Shown here: positions 45,349 to 56,807 of the stretch, piece by piece | Numbering within the stretch: the stretch's first letter is position 1 | Layout: the number at the start of each line of letters is the position of its first letter | Source: Paragyromitra xinjiangensis | Taxonomy: Eukaryota > Ascomycota > Pezizomycetes > Pezizales > Discinaceae | Reading direction: 5' to 3' | Length of the DNA stretch: 64,000 nt | Assembly: GCA_038503065.1 (NCBI GenBank) | Contig: JBCAMK010000013.1 | Coordinates: forward strand, 1,426,001 to 1,490,000 | Made by a program: the position numbers and the translations under genes | The notes under the pieces: model-generated | Databases searched by the model: none | What the model saw: the letters and a program-made list of their open reading frames with translations, nothing else | Told to the model about the DNA's origin: nothing

Positions 45349-46794
45349 TTACTCTAATTCAAGTGGAGCAGGAGCTACGCTATGAGAGCTGATCAGGAGG
45401 GTCTCCTGCAATGCTTTGGAGACATCTCCTTCTTCGACAGGACTTCCCTTCATCTTGAGAAGCACCAGATCAGCCCCCGCCCCCAAGAGTATATCAACCA
45501 TACGCTCATCATCATTCGCTGTAGCTAGCTGAAGCGGCACCATTCCGTTCTGGCCAACAGCGTTGACTTCCGCCCCCTTCTCCAGGAGCAACTTAGTCAT
45601 CGTGTCATCACGATTCTTCACAGCAAGGTGGAGGGCAGTATCGTTTTCGTGGTTGCGAGCGTTGATATCAATTCCGTTCTCGAGCAACAATCTAGCGATG
45701 GGCTCCCAGCTAAGGCGTGCAACCACGTGGAGAGCTGTCTCATTTTTTCTATCCCGAGCATTGACGTCGATTTTGTGCTTAAGGAGTAGCTCGGTTATCG
45801 GTCCGTGGTTGTGGTGTGCAGCGATGTGTAGGGCTGTCTCGTCGCGGTTGTTTCGGGCGTTTTTGTCAATCCCACCTTCTAGGAGTAATTTCACCATTTC
45901 CTCTTGGTCATAGTGAGTCGCTATGTGGAGCGCGGTTGCGTTATCGGAGTTGCGAGCGTTGGTGTCGATTTTATACTGCAGGAGTAGCTCGACCATGGGC
46001 CTACGGTTGTGGCGGGTCGCCAAGTGGAGCGCTGTCTCGTTATATCTGTTTCTAGCATTGATATCGACTCCTTTCTCTAGGATGGTTCTGGCGATCTCAA
46101 CGTCAACCAATGGGAATTGCGCTATAGTGTGGAGGGTAGCATAGGTGTCAGCTCCCCGTTCTAGGAGGAGCTTCACTGTCGTCTCCTTCCTACACGACAC
46201 CGCCAACCGCAAGGGCGTGAGATCGTATAGACCCTTATCATTAATGCCAGCTCCATGGTCTAGTAGAAGTTCAACTATCGCATCACTGCCGAACTCTGCT
46301 GCAAAATGAAGGGGCGTCTGTCCGAAAGCCCCACCACGAGCGGATACATTAGCTCCCCGCTCCACAAGCCGTTTTGCGGTAGCTTCCTGACCCACGTTCG
46401 CTGCGCGGTGGAGAGGAGTCTGGTCTTCTTCGTCGGTGACGGCGGTATCGGCACCATTGTCTAGGAGGATATTGAGTATGGCTTCGTGGCCATGTAAAGC
46501 TGCCAAGTGTAGAGCTGTGAATCCCTCACCTCTTCCTGTTTTGGAAGAGATATTGGCTCCTTTATCAATTGCTAGTCGAAGAGGTACCTCGCGGCCATTC
46601 TCCGCCGCCCAGAGAAGTACGTAATCTTTATCTTGGGCTAGATGTGAATGGAGAAGTGGGGTGAGGAGAGTGTGGAGACGATGGTTGACCTGGAGGAAGG
46701 ATTTTAAGTTTGCTCGGCTGAGGGATGCAGCGATTGTGTACAGAATATCGTCTGGGAACCTGAGGAGCGGGAAAGCGGGGTAAAGGCGAAGCAT
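45349..46794 (-). CDS. F-box-like protein with 12 ankyrin repeats
   Basis: Single exon of 481 residues from ATG 46794 to TAG at 45349. Residues about 9-52 (LLRFPDDILYTIAASLSRAN, then LKSFLQVNHRLHTLLTPLL) have the Leu-Pro and helix spacing of a fungal F-box. Twelve 33-residue ankyrin repeats follow to about residue 450, the clearest being TALHLAALHGHEAILNILLD and TALHIAAHHNHGPITELLLK. F-box proteins tether substrates to SCF ubiquitin ligases through Skp1, and ankyrin repeats would bind the substrate. Unlike the NLR ankyrins, these repeats are well diverged from one another. Substrate unknown. It lies next to a broken HeLo gene and an ankyrin remnant. Confidence 0.85.
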   Translation of the reverse strand: MLRLYPAFPLLRFPDDILYTIAASLSRANLKSFLQVNHRLHTLLTPLLHSHLAQDKDYVLLWAAENGREVPLRLAIDKGANISSKTGRGEGFTALHLAALHGHEAILNILLDNGADTAVTDEEDQTPLHRAANVGQEATAKRLVERGANVSARGGAFGQTPLHFAAEFGSDAIVELLLDHGAGINDKGLYDLTPLRLAVSCRKETTVKLLLERGADTYATLHTIAQFPLVDVEIARTILEKGVDINARNRYNETALHLATRHNRRPMVELLLQYKIDTNARNSDNATALHIATHYDQEEMVKLLLEGGIDKNARNNRDETALHIAAHHNHGPITELLLKHKIDVNARDRKNETALHVVARLSWEPIARLLLENGIDINARNHENDTALHLAVKNRDDTMTKLLLEKGAEVNAVGQNGMVPLQLATANDDERMVDILLGAGADLVLLKMKGSPVEEGDVSKALQETLLISSHSVAPAPLELE

Positions 46795-49376
46795 TGGCTG
46801 TTTTCGTGGGGATTCTACGAACTGATGAGGGAATTGGGAGAAGGATTCGTTGATACTAGGGGATAGATGGATGGATGATATTGGCGGAATGGATGGACGC
46901 TTGATGATTTATCCTCAGAGAAAAGATGAGGGATGGGAGGAAGATTCGTTTATTTGTAGACTTTGTGATTCAGGAAACGGAGATCTGAGGGTGTCCCTCT
47001 AGACCGGAATCATCTGCGCTTCCGCGGCGGTGATCTAGCTCATGGATGCTAAACGTTACATGTGGTCTGGCAGGATGGCTTTCCAACTGTGGCGGTTATC
47101 AGTGTACCTGCAGAGCGGTTATGGCAGTTTCTGAGATACGCTGAGATGATCCGAAATGCGCCGAGAAATAGGTTGGGGTTGATAGGCCCTGTGTTGGTTA
47201 TGCTGTATGCCGTTTGAACAGAGTGCCGTGCACAGGCTTAGAAAGCAAGATTGCGTATGACGTTTGGCCAGCGCACAGCTTCTTTTCCCTTTGCCGCTTG
47301 GAGAGCTCTCTTTTGATCCAGTTAAAGTTCTGGTTGCTGGTGTAACTATCTTAACATCTCAAATATCTATAACACCAGCCCAAACTCTTAAATATTATAC
47401 ACTGAGGCTTACCAGAACATTACTTGCTAGACATACAGGTTTTGTTAGAGTTGTGCTAGATCCTATTTAGCGAGTATTCTTGGCGAGGCTTGGCACACGA
47501 GTGATTATCTGTGCAAGAAGTATAGAGGTTAGTTCCGTTTCAGCCGTATCAGATGAGTGGAGATACCTTACAGATTGAAAATTCATCCCCTAACGTCCCC
47601 AGCTGGGTTCTGACTCAGGGGGAGTGAAGTTGCTGTAATGATAACAAGCTTCAGATAGTGAATTGTTGTGCTCTGCACAAGCACTGGGGACTTTGTGGTA
47701 AACAGATCACATTTAACTTGTCACACTCTAACATAACCTATGCCGTTAGTGAGGGATTGGAAATGTTGGCAATACTTAAGGTATCTTTTTGTGAGTGTGA
47801 GCTAAACCACTTCGTATTTGCGTATGTAGCTTCGGGACCCAGATCCCCGACAAAGAAAGGAGCGCTAAAAGTACAACTCTGGGTCTCTACGACCTCCCAG
47901 AATTCCTAGGAGCGCTGACCTCACTGTCCGTCGTTTACGAAGCTCCATCAACCCAGCGTTCAATTTAGGCATGCTGGTATGTTCCGCTAGGCTCGTTCCC
48001 ATCCCCTACTGCCTATGACTCCTACGGTACGCAGCAAGCTGCACAGTGGGGCTGGGCACAAGACTAATGTTCCGCCCCCCTGTGACTTTCCTGTCCGCCG
48101 CTCACAAAACACCATCAGCCCAGCGCTGAATTTGGGCATGCTAGTATTTTTCCGCCTCCCTGTGACTATCTTCAAACATTCCCTTATAGATCCCAGTATT
48201 ATCATGCCACGCAAGCACGCCTAACAAATCATTTATTAACCTTCTTCCTCCCAACCATTTTCATCATCAATTCCAACAACCCTTGCGTGGTTCCTCGTAC
48301 CACCTGTTGGTTCCTTACCCACTGTCAGTAAGTCGCTGATACCTCTTACGATATTGCCCACGCATCAACACGGCTACCTTTCTCCTCGCCGTTGTCGCCG
48401 CTACCAATCTTGCCATTGCTGTTGCCATCGCCCAGCGGTGTGATTCTAGAGCCGGTACGCTTCTCTATGTAATTTTCCGTAGTTGTGGAGTTGAATTATC
48501 TCGGGATAGATAGCCGGACTGGTGGCTCGAACCTTTTGAACTGTCTGATCATTAACTACTAGTAAATAAGGCTTATTCTAGTACTTACTAATTTAGTGAG
48601 TGGGACTTCGACTTCCGCCGAGAGAAGCCCTGGCTATGATGGCCCCGTGTCCGGCCAACCGCCAACATGGAGTGGAACCCCCAAAAAAGGTGTCTCCGGC
48701 AGGGAGTGGGTGGTCCCCGTTGCTTACTTGCAGTGTTGGTGTAAGAGGATGGAGCATTGAAGTTTCTTGGGTCTAGCAGGATCGATGTGCGTGGGACTCT
48801 TTGTTGTGTTAGGGAGAAGATGTAGGGTGTTGGTGGAGGATGAAGTTTAGATAGCGGGTTGGGGCTGTGATTGGGTGTACCTATCTGGTGGGTCACTATG
48901 TAAACGCTAAAGACGGTGTATAGGCTGACCAAGTCAGCGACCCATCATAGACGATCACTCGCTCTCCAACTTCACCTCATTTCATATCCCTCGATCCTAC
49001 CTCGCCAATGGCCATAGTCCCGCACCCTCTCGAATTTAATGGATCGCTTGCCTATGGTCCTCGCAGATATAGACAATACTCATGGGGGAAAGAAAAGAAA
49101 AGCCGATTCCTATACCTAATCCTAACTACAGCAAAACACCACAAAAAAAACGAATGGTATCATTTTCCCCTCCCCCTCCCCCCTCCCCAACGTACAACCG
49201 CGAAACAGAAAAAAAGAAAAAAACGCGGCAAAAATAATGATTTGTACAAATACACCGGAACGAAAAACATATATCAACCAACATGAATCCCCTAGTTCCC
49301 TGTGCCATCCGCCCCGAACTCCACCCTCCGCTTAGTCCATACATTTTCCGCGCCAGCGCCTTCTCTCATCAACAAT
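46795..49376. other. Intergenic stretch of 2.6 kb
   Basis: Promoter of the F-box gene, then repeat-like DNA including a locally duplicated 75-bp block at 47925-48166. Open frames at 47264-47470, 47658-47909 and 48588-48932 show no domain. No convincing gene. Confidence 0.5.
47925..48166 (+). repeat. Diverged direct duplication of about 75 bp
   Basis: Copy one (47925-47999) and copy two (48092-48166) share TGTCCG, CCATCA-CCCAGCG, AATTT-GGCATGCT-GTAT and TTCCGC in register, 167 bp apart. Several differences are C/T or G/A (CCGCTCAC against TCGTTTAC). A third CCGCCCCCCTGTGACT segment sits between them. Confidence 0.7.
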
Positions 49377-50835
49377 TTAACCTTGATGTAGTTTTTTCAC
49401 CCTTAGTGCACCTTCATAGACACCTCTATCGATTGCTGCAGCAACAGTTAAGGTGCCGCCGATGACCGCGCAGACGCCGGTTAGGAATCCAGCGAAGCTT
49501 TTGGCGCGGGCTTCGCGGTTGATCACCTTCATGGGGGAGATGTCCTATTACGTTGTTAACTTGTTGCTCTCTTTTCCTATCTAGGGGTATGAGGGCTTAC
49601 ATAGGAGAAGAACACCCCTGGGATACCACCCCTTGCATGGAGTGTGTTGGGATGTTCGGCGTCTTGGCCTCCCATGAGAGAACGCTTATGGGAGGTAACG
49701 GAGTACTGGTGAGTCTCGACAGCGCCGGTTCCGGCGCCTTCAGAGGTCTCGGTGACTCCGAGGGGGAGGTAGGATGTGGAGACGACTTTAACGAAGTACA
49801 TGAAGTTGAATGAGCGCTCGTCGGTGAGCTGGTTGGTGTCGTCAAGAGGGTTGATTTGGTGCTTGACTGTTTTTGGGAGTTCAGGGCCGAAGCTGAGTGA
49901 GTGGATGGTGTGGGAGAAGGTGTGGGCCTTTGAGGATGCAAAGTATTGGTTTAGGTCGTGGACGTGCATTTGGGCTGTTGAGAATGACCTTCCTGGTGCG
50001 ATGTGGAAGTTGCCGATGACTTTGTTTACGTTTAGGTGTCCGGCGATGTTGCACCCTTCGTCTCTCATGCTATCTAGTCTATCTGCGTAGTGTTCTCTTT
50101 CGCATTGCTCTACGTTCTGGCCTCTTCCGAATGCCCAGCCAATGGCTGCGTATGCTTCTCTGACATCTTCACAGGTTTGACAGCACCCGGGCTTGCCACC
50201 CTCTTTGCCTTCGGGGGCTGGTGCGCCGTAGCAGTTACCGCAGTAATCGGGGTCGAGGTGGGCTCCGGCGTCGTTGTGGAGGTCGAGAGAGGTGGTGGCG
50301 ACGGGCCTGGATTCGGGGAATGGGGTGAGACGGGTTAAGCTGACTCCGTGTGTGATTGAGGATTGCTGCTCCCCAGAGACATCCATCACATCGAGGGTGA
50401 GGAGCTCACAGGGGATGTGCGGGAATGTTATGTTGAGGTTGATTGGGAGTTGCTAGAAGTAGAAGTATATGTTAGTGGCTGTACTATGATTGAAGCTAGA
50501 GAATAACGTGCAAGCTTCAAAGCTTAAATGCTTTGTCATGATAGCCGTTGCGCGCGCAAGCTGAGCAATGAGTTCTTGCAGAGGCTAGTTGTGTTTCTTG
50601 TGGAGAGAAACAAATCGAGGGGAAACAGGAAACAAACCTCTCCCCTCGTCTTATCAACCACCAACTCTGGCCTCACGATAATCCGTCGGTAATCATTGAA
50701 TTCAGACAGAACAAGCACAAGCACAACAACGATAGACGCGATTGTGACGATACCGCCTGAGGTGGTTCGAACACGCGCATCTTCCACCGTCTTGGTGAAT
50801 GCGTCGAGACGGGTGAGCCGCGAACCTCGTCCCAT
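49377..50835 (-). CDS. ERV46: Erv46, COPII cargo receptor of ER-Golgi vesicles
   Basis: Exons 50835-50638, 50452-49601 and 49544-49377 (introns 185 and 56 bp) join in frame to 405 residues, close to the usual family length. The start MGRGSRLTRLDAFTKTVEDA is the conserved cytosolic N-terminus. Membrane segment one is about 28-48 (GIVTIASIVVVLVLVLSEF). The lumenal domain follows with CELLTLDVMDVSGEQQ and the Cys cluster DYCGNCYGA and GCCQTCEDVREAYAAIGW. Segment two lies near 364-390 (FAGFLTGVCAVIGGTLTVAA), before a short cytosolic tail. Erv46 pairs with Erv41 to retrieve and load cargo in COPII/COPI vesicles. Diverges from MEX67 with about 1.06 kb between starts. Confidence 0.95.
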
Positions 50836-51892
50836 GGCTGCTGGTTGCACGGGAGTGTAGCTGTGTTCAAAACTTAATTACGATCCGGTACCTGGATAGA
50901 TGGAGCTGGCGAGATGGAAATCGCGTCTAGCGTATTGAAAAGGAAGGAAAGGAGCGACGAGAACAACTCGAAGGGTTGTGGGGGAAAAATAGGAAAAAAT
51001 GTTTGGCTCAGAGGGTGTCTGGGGAAATCTGCATATGATATCCTGGAGAAGAGGCCACCGTTGTTGTAACGAATGGCGGTTTCTATGTCAGGATTCTGTG
51101 CCTGAATGCTTATTGAAGGGTTAATAAGCCTCAAAGGGGGGAAGTGTGGCTCATGGCCATTCAGCCTCACCCTTCTTACCTAAGCCGGTGAATTAGCGGA
51201 CTTTAGAATGCAGTGTCACGGGTTGAGTCACTCCAGCCTTGGCTTTGAACATCATCGCCACTCCACTTGATTTGTGTCTGCCTGCCTGGATTCACCCAAA
51301 GTCCCCTCCTAATCTCTCCACCAACACTGCTGCATCTACTACATCATCATCACCCATAATCCATCGCCACCCCATTGCCGAAACAGTAATTCTCCGTCTG
51401 CCCATATCCCCTCGTAGCTAGATCTCCGCATCTACTTGTGCTCAGTAATAGCAGCAGCAGCAACAGCCGACGCGTACACACGTTTGAACAAGGTATGTAC
51501 CCATCACCATCACCGCTCAATGAAGGACGAAGGAAGATGGCTGCCCCAGCTGGGATTTTCAGCATCGGTTGGAGAATCGAGACACGGAATTCATTCCACG
51601 GGAAAATATTCTCTGGATTTACTCCCTCTGATTCTCTCGCTCGTTTCTCTTGGCACTAACGGCTGTTTTTTCTTCTTGCTTTCTTTGATGTCGTTTAAGC
51701 CCTCATGTTTATTTTTGACTTTTGCTAATTGCGGGGAACCCTTCTCTCTCATGACCACATAGCAACACAGTAACAGTAACAAAATCTTCTATTCTCTACG
51801 GTCTATCGACGCGGTTAGAAGAGCCTCAAAATTTTCGTGCGTTCGAGCTAAAGAGTCAAACTACTTCGCACATAGCACACAAGGCCACAAAC
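50836..51892. promoter_or_regulatory. Divergent promoter region between ERV46 and MEX67
   Basis: 1057 bp between the two ATGs. It carries CT-rich stretches (about 51240-51420) and a GCAGCAGCAGCAA repeat near 51450-51470. Small open frames within it are unsupported and probably lie in the MEX67 5' UTR. Confidence 0.6.
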
Positions 51893-54566
51893 ATGAATTC
51901 TACAGCTCTCCGTCCAAGAGGTGGCCCATCACGAGGTGGTATTCAAAAGCGCCCTGGTGCTGGTCGCGTTAGGGTTGATCGTGATGGGGACCTTGATATG
52001 GATGCCCCTGCCGGCGGCGCACGAGGAGGTGCCCGCGGCGGTCGTGGCAGAGGAAATTTCAGTCGGGGAGGAGGCCCGGGCTCAAATCCGCCTAGAGGCC
52101 CTGCGTCAGATCGACCGAGAGGGCAAGGAGGCAGTGGGGCAATGAGGGGTAACCCAAGACGAGACCCAGTCGGATCTCGACCGAGAACTATGCATCCACC
52201 CCCATTGGGTCGGTCGAGACCGGGAGAGTCCAATGTGAATGAAGGGCCCACGGTAGAGGCTAGGGTGTACGGGTGGAAAGAAAGTAAGGGAAGTGCTGAA
52301 GAGTGTGTAAGCTTTCTGGAGAGGAAGAGTAGATTGAAGTTTAAAAAGGTGAGACTAATAATCCGAGCTTTTTTATTTTTGCGCTTTCTTCATCGCCATC
52401 CTCTGCTGCATCATTTTGTGGATATATCTTTTTTTCTTCTGCACACCCATCATAGTGGTGGTTTTTTTGTACTACTCGGGTCGAGGAGAGTTTCGGAATT
52501 GGTGCGGGACTTCTGGAGATTACCTCGATATTACCAAAGAATCCTCATTGCGTGGGTCATCATGGGCATGAATACAAAGTACCCCCCACTCTCGAAAAGA
52601 CAAAAAAAACTACAAACTTCCAAACAAATTCGTCTCTTTGTGCGAAAACCACGAAACGAATAACAGAAGAAGAATGGTGCCAATGATTAGCAAACCCTAA
52701 AATCCGCAAGCCCCTTCTCTTACCGCAATAATATCATAATATCTAGCAAGAACCATTTACTAAATCGCCCCCCCTTCTTCTTACACCCATCTAGACCACA
52801 AAACAAGGCGACTGCATTATCATCTTTCTCCCTCTCAGCAAACTCGGCATGCTCATCGAATGGGACAACGCTGCCTTTGCATCATCGCACCTCAGGATTA
52901 CAGCGCCAAATCTCAACAACATAGCTTCATCTGTCGAGAGTCGCTCTGACGCCATAATATCGGCAGCGGGCCCCAAAAATGGGGACACAATGAATACAAT
53001 TAAGACGCTTGAGCAAGTGCTCGCGAATCGATACAATGTGGAGAGCAAATTTCTAGACTTGTCAAAACTAGGAGAAGACCCATTGCTAAGACAGAACGGC
53101 TTTTTCGAACTGAGTAGCACGACAAGTAAGATGTTCCCTGCACTGATGCAAATTGCAGACAAAAAGTTTGTTAGCGCACAGCAGAAACGGGACACAGTGC
53201 ACTCTGTCTCATTAGGGTACAACCAACTCAAGGATATCCGAGCAGTTACGAGTTTATCCATTACCTTCCCAGATCTTAAAAACTTGTCCCTGCAGGGTAA
53301 CGACATTGCGACGTGGGCGGCCCTTGATAGCTGGCGGAATAGGTTCAAAAACTTGGAGCAGCTCGTGTTGATGGGGAATCCAATCTGTAGACTTCCGGGT
53401 TTGAAGGAGGAGGCAATGCGGAGATGGCCTATGTTGTCTATGCTGGATAATGTTGTACTTGATAGAACAATTATTAAGATTGGTGATGAGAGTAGAAGAG
53501 GAGTGCAAGGACCTGGGATAGAAGGGATGAGTGGGGCGGTGGATGAGAGAGGGAGACCGGTACTGCCGGCAAAGACTAGGAAAAGTTTTATCGAGGATCC
53601 GAGTGGAGCAGGGATGGAGTTTTTGAGCACGTATGTATTTCCAGTGATGAAAAACGTTTCTACTCGGTTTCATGTTCTAGCGATCATTTCCCTACCTGAA
53701 TCGTGACTAAGCCTAAAATAACAGGTTTTTCAATCTTTACGATTCGGATAAGCCTCGTGTGCTCTCACAGTTTTATGAACCGACATCAACATTCTCCCTC
53801 TCTGTCAATACTTCTGCGGTGCGCACTGAGTCGCAACAAACTGCCCGTCAATACTGGGATTCGTATATCCCACGCTCCCGTAACCTCGTCCGCATCACTC
53901 ATTCTAGCGCTATTATGAACCGCCTGTTTGTTGGTCCCCGAGCAATCGCCGATGTTTGGAACGAACTACCTACTGTCCGCCATAATCTCGCGAACGAGAA
54001 ATTGTGGAGTTTCGATGTGTGGCCCCATGAAAATGGGATGATGGCGTGCGTGCATGGGGAATTTGAAGAGTGTAATGACGACAAAGGAGTCATTGTGAAA
54101 AGGAGTTTTGATAGGACTTTCGTACTTAGGGGAGGTGCGGATGGGAGTGTGAAAGTCGGGAGTGACCTGCTCGTGTTGAGGGCATACGGAGGTTCTGAAG
54201 CATGGAAAGATGAGCCAGTGCCTGTAGCGGCAGGAGGAATGCAGATGGTAGCGGCGCCAGGGATGGATATGGGCCAACAGCAAATGGTGACGCAGGGAAT
54301 GGGACAGCAACAGTCTGAGGAACAGCAGAAAATGACAATGTGTACTGAGTTTGCGCGACGGTCTGGGTTGACGATGGAATTTGCGCAAATGTGTTTGAGC
54401 ACTGTTGAGTGGAATTTAGAGAAAGGGTGGGCGGCGTTTGTGGAAGCTAATGTATGTTGTTTCTTAACTGTGGGCTTTGAGATAGAACGAAACGCTAATC
54501 TGTTTATAGGCAAACGGCCAACTCCCCCCTCATGCGTTTGATCCAAATCTCACGAGGCCGCAATAA
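51893..54566 (+). CDS. MEX67: Mex67, principal nuclear mRNA export receptor
   Basis: Exons 51893-52348, 52795-53630, 53725-54451 and 54510-54566 join in frame to 691 residues; introns are 446, 94 and 58 bp. The N-terminus is an RGG-rich segment (GGARGGARGGRGRGNFSRGG). An RRM-like fold follows from about 118 across the long first intron. Leucine-rich repeats at about 285-375 include LSLQGNDIATWAALDSW and LEQLVLMGNPICRLPG. The NTF2-like domain at 430-600 starts FFNLYDSDKPRVLSQFYEPT and binds the Mtr2/p15 partner. The TAP-C UBA-like end (TEFARRSGLTMEFAQMCLST) contacts FG-nucleoporins. All domains of the NXF family are present. The first intron is unusually long for this locus and stays open in frame for about 105 codons if retained. 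Confidence 0.95.
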
Positions 54567-55109
54567 GTGTCCACGAGGTTGAAACAATACATATGGAGGA
54601 GGGGTGCGGAAGAGCGAGCGGGCTGAGGTGGGCGTCATTGATTCAAATCTCATTTTGATCGTTGGGGGGTTTCCTACCGTTTTTCCTTCATTTTGAATTT
54701 CCTTGGGTTTGATTTTCCTATTTGTACTCCACTTTTTAGTATCCTTCCTTTTTCGTTTTCCTTTTTTTCTATCTCCTCTATTCTATGGATGGGGCGGAGC
54801 ACAATGGTTAACTTTTACTATCCGGGGGGGTGTGCGTGAAATTCAATTATCGTATAAATATTCTTCTTGCTATACATATTTGGTGTTCTGTGTTTTTGTC
54901 TTTTTTGTTCGCTGGGGTCATTTTCATGGGGTGTATAGCATAGATCTCTTTTCGTTACTGGATTGGACGGTGGTAGTTTGTTAGAGGGGTTTCTTTGTGG
55001 GTATGGGGAGGGTTGGAATATTGAGTTGGGTGACATAGGTATTGCAATTGGGGTTAAACGCGAATCAAAGTGTTGCAATTCTTTCAAATAAAGCCCCATT
55101 TCCCCTATC
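54567..55109. other. MEX67 3' flank
   Basis: T-rich sequence from 54660 to 54800, then nothing recognised up to the pogo-like element end. Confidence 0.5.
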
Positions 55110-55111
55110 TA

Positions 55112-55640
55112 CAGTGGGGTCTCGATAGTAGCATATTCTCGATAATAATATATTATTCAGTATCCCCACGGATAAATGAATGGCAAAATAAGCATTCCCT
55201 ACTAGTAGTGTATGCGTGGTCTAAGGAGTCTGGCTCTCACATATATGCTTCTATAGGGTAAACCCAGAGGCAGTCAGTCATACTAAAGCACAAAAAACTT
55301 CCTGTAGCACGATCGGCCACATATCTTGTGCTACGGCTTTTTTAACTCCATCTCGTTACAATCCCAACCGTGACCTCAACTTTGGCCTTAACCTTGTTCT
55401 TCGACCTCATGAGCCCTTCTACACTCGATCACCGCCAGTCATGGTCGGGAAAAGAAAAGCTAGCAATTTACGATCATGCAGTACTTTACCCCGGTAAAAA
55501 TCGAAAAGAGATTCAGCAGTGGTTTTAGGAAAACAACAACGGAAAATCACTAGATCAATCACAAATAAGTCTTTGGTGCAAGCGTGAGAGCTTATCTACA
55601 AATGATTTTAGAGACCTACTCCGTCCTAGCCTACGGCCCT
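55112..55640 (+). mobile_element. Decayed pogo/Fot1-like transposon fragment
   Basis: The left end CAGTGGGGTCTCGATAGTAG follows a TA dinucleotide (55110-55111) and repeats TCTCGATA twice, as pogo-type ends do. About 320 bp in, KEKLAIYDHAVLYPG and ISLWCKRE (about 55455-55590) resemble the CENP-B-type helix-turn-helix of pogo transposases, interrupted by a TAG after QQWF. No DDE catalytic part and no matching right end were found, so this is a truncated remnant. Confidence 0.6.
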
Positions 55641-56434
55641 ACCTTGCCTCGCTCCCTTGAGATTTCACCTGAGCTCCCGTTAGACCCAGGGTATATTGTG
55701 TGGCGGATAGTCATCGCGTTCTTGTCCTCGGTTGTGCTCTGAGAGTCTCGTTCCTTGTCCCTTATCATTATTCTCCATTCGTCTGTAACAGCGCATGATT
55801 GTGCAATGAACGTGCATTGTGGGCGGCTATTAACTCTTTTAGCCAAATTAAAGCTGTCTGAAGCATCCCAGTAGCTATTTTGTTAACAATTTGGCAATTC
55901 GGTGTGTATCTCTCTACCTCTACACCCGTTCTTGTTCGTCTCCGTTCCTGCCTCACTCCCGTTTCTATTTCTATTCCCGTCCGTTCCTTGAACCCGTTTC
56001 CAGTCCGTCCATAACAGTGGATGGGAAAACAGAAAAGGTGGTTAGGAGCCGGCAGCTAGCTGAGAATGGGAGAAAAAAAGGAAAAACCTATTGATATGTA
56101 TTTTAAATAGAGAAACCCTAGGAGTTTTTGCAGCTGTTACTATAATGTTGGTGTATAATGGAGGGGGGGGCAGTCTGTTTCACCCATAAGCCTTCTGATA
56201 TTTGATTTGATTTTTTTACCTCGTTAATAGCACGAAAATATTCACTTTAGTATCCTACTTATTCACCGTATGACTGCTTTAGTTGTGGTGTTGAACGTGG
56301 TCAATGACTATACTTTAAAAACCCTTCGCCGCTCCGAACCATGAATTATCACTCGGAAATTTAGCGCTAAGACTCGTCTCTCTGGAAGCATATCTCGCTA
56401 CTAGCATACCATTTCTCCTACCTCTAGGGATAAG
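55641..56434. other. Intergenic stretch
   Basis: Pyrimidine-rich simple text at about 55910-56010 (CCGTT and CTATTTCTATT motifs). No gene seen. Confidence 0.5.
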
Positions 56435-56807
56435 AATAAACGACCGGGTCATTTAGCTAAACGACTACTACACACTAAATGACCCTCCACTAAATGACCC
56501 CGTCGTTTTAGCACACAAAATTTCTCATTTAAAGGAGCTAAGGGGATGACAGGGAGATATAAAAGTTTATTCTCTGGTTTTTTTCTCTTTTTTTCTTCAT
56601 CACTTGAGATCTCCAAGTTCCTAACCCTCTAGGATCGTAAAAAGTCCCAAATAGTTAGCCTTATGAGATAGGAAAGCGCATAAATATTTATAAATCTTAT
56701 GAATGGCCTGATAGCTAAGGGACTTGAAGACTCTTGAGCAGGTAGCATGTCCAACTCCCCCTAATCCCTCTACAGGCCTAAGAGCCTAAATGACCCAGTC
56801 ATTTATT
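56435..56807. mobile_element. 373-bp inverted-repeat element ending at the stop codon of the membrane-protein gene
   Basis: The left arm AATAAACGACCGGGTCATTT (56435 on) and the reverse complement of the right arm (ending 56807, AATAAATGACTGGGTCATTT) match at 20 of 22 positions. A second inverted copy, CTAAATGACCCCGTCGTTTT, lies at 56490-56509, so the left end can also fold on itself. CTAAATGACCC occurs three times. The right arm overlaps the TAA (56808-56806) of the neighbouring gene. Confidence 0.7.

Noticed and set aside
48480..48570. Possible tRNA-derived SINE head (GGCTCGAACC)
   Set aside because: Only one box-like motif was found, without an A box, a tail repeat or a second copy.
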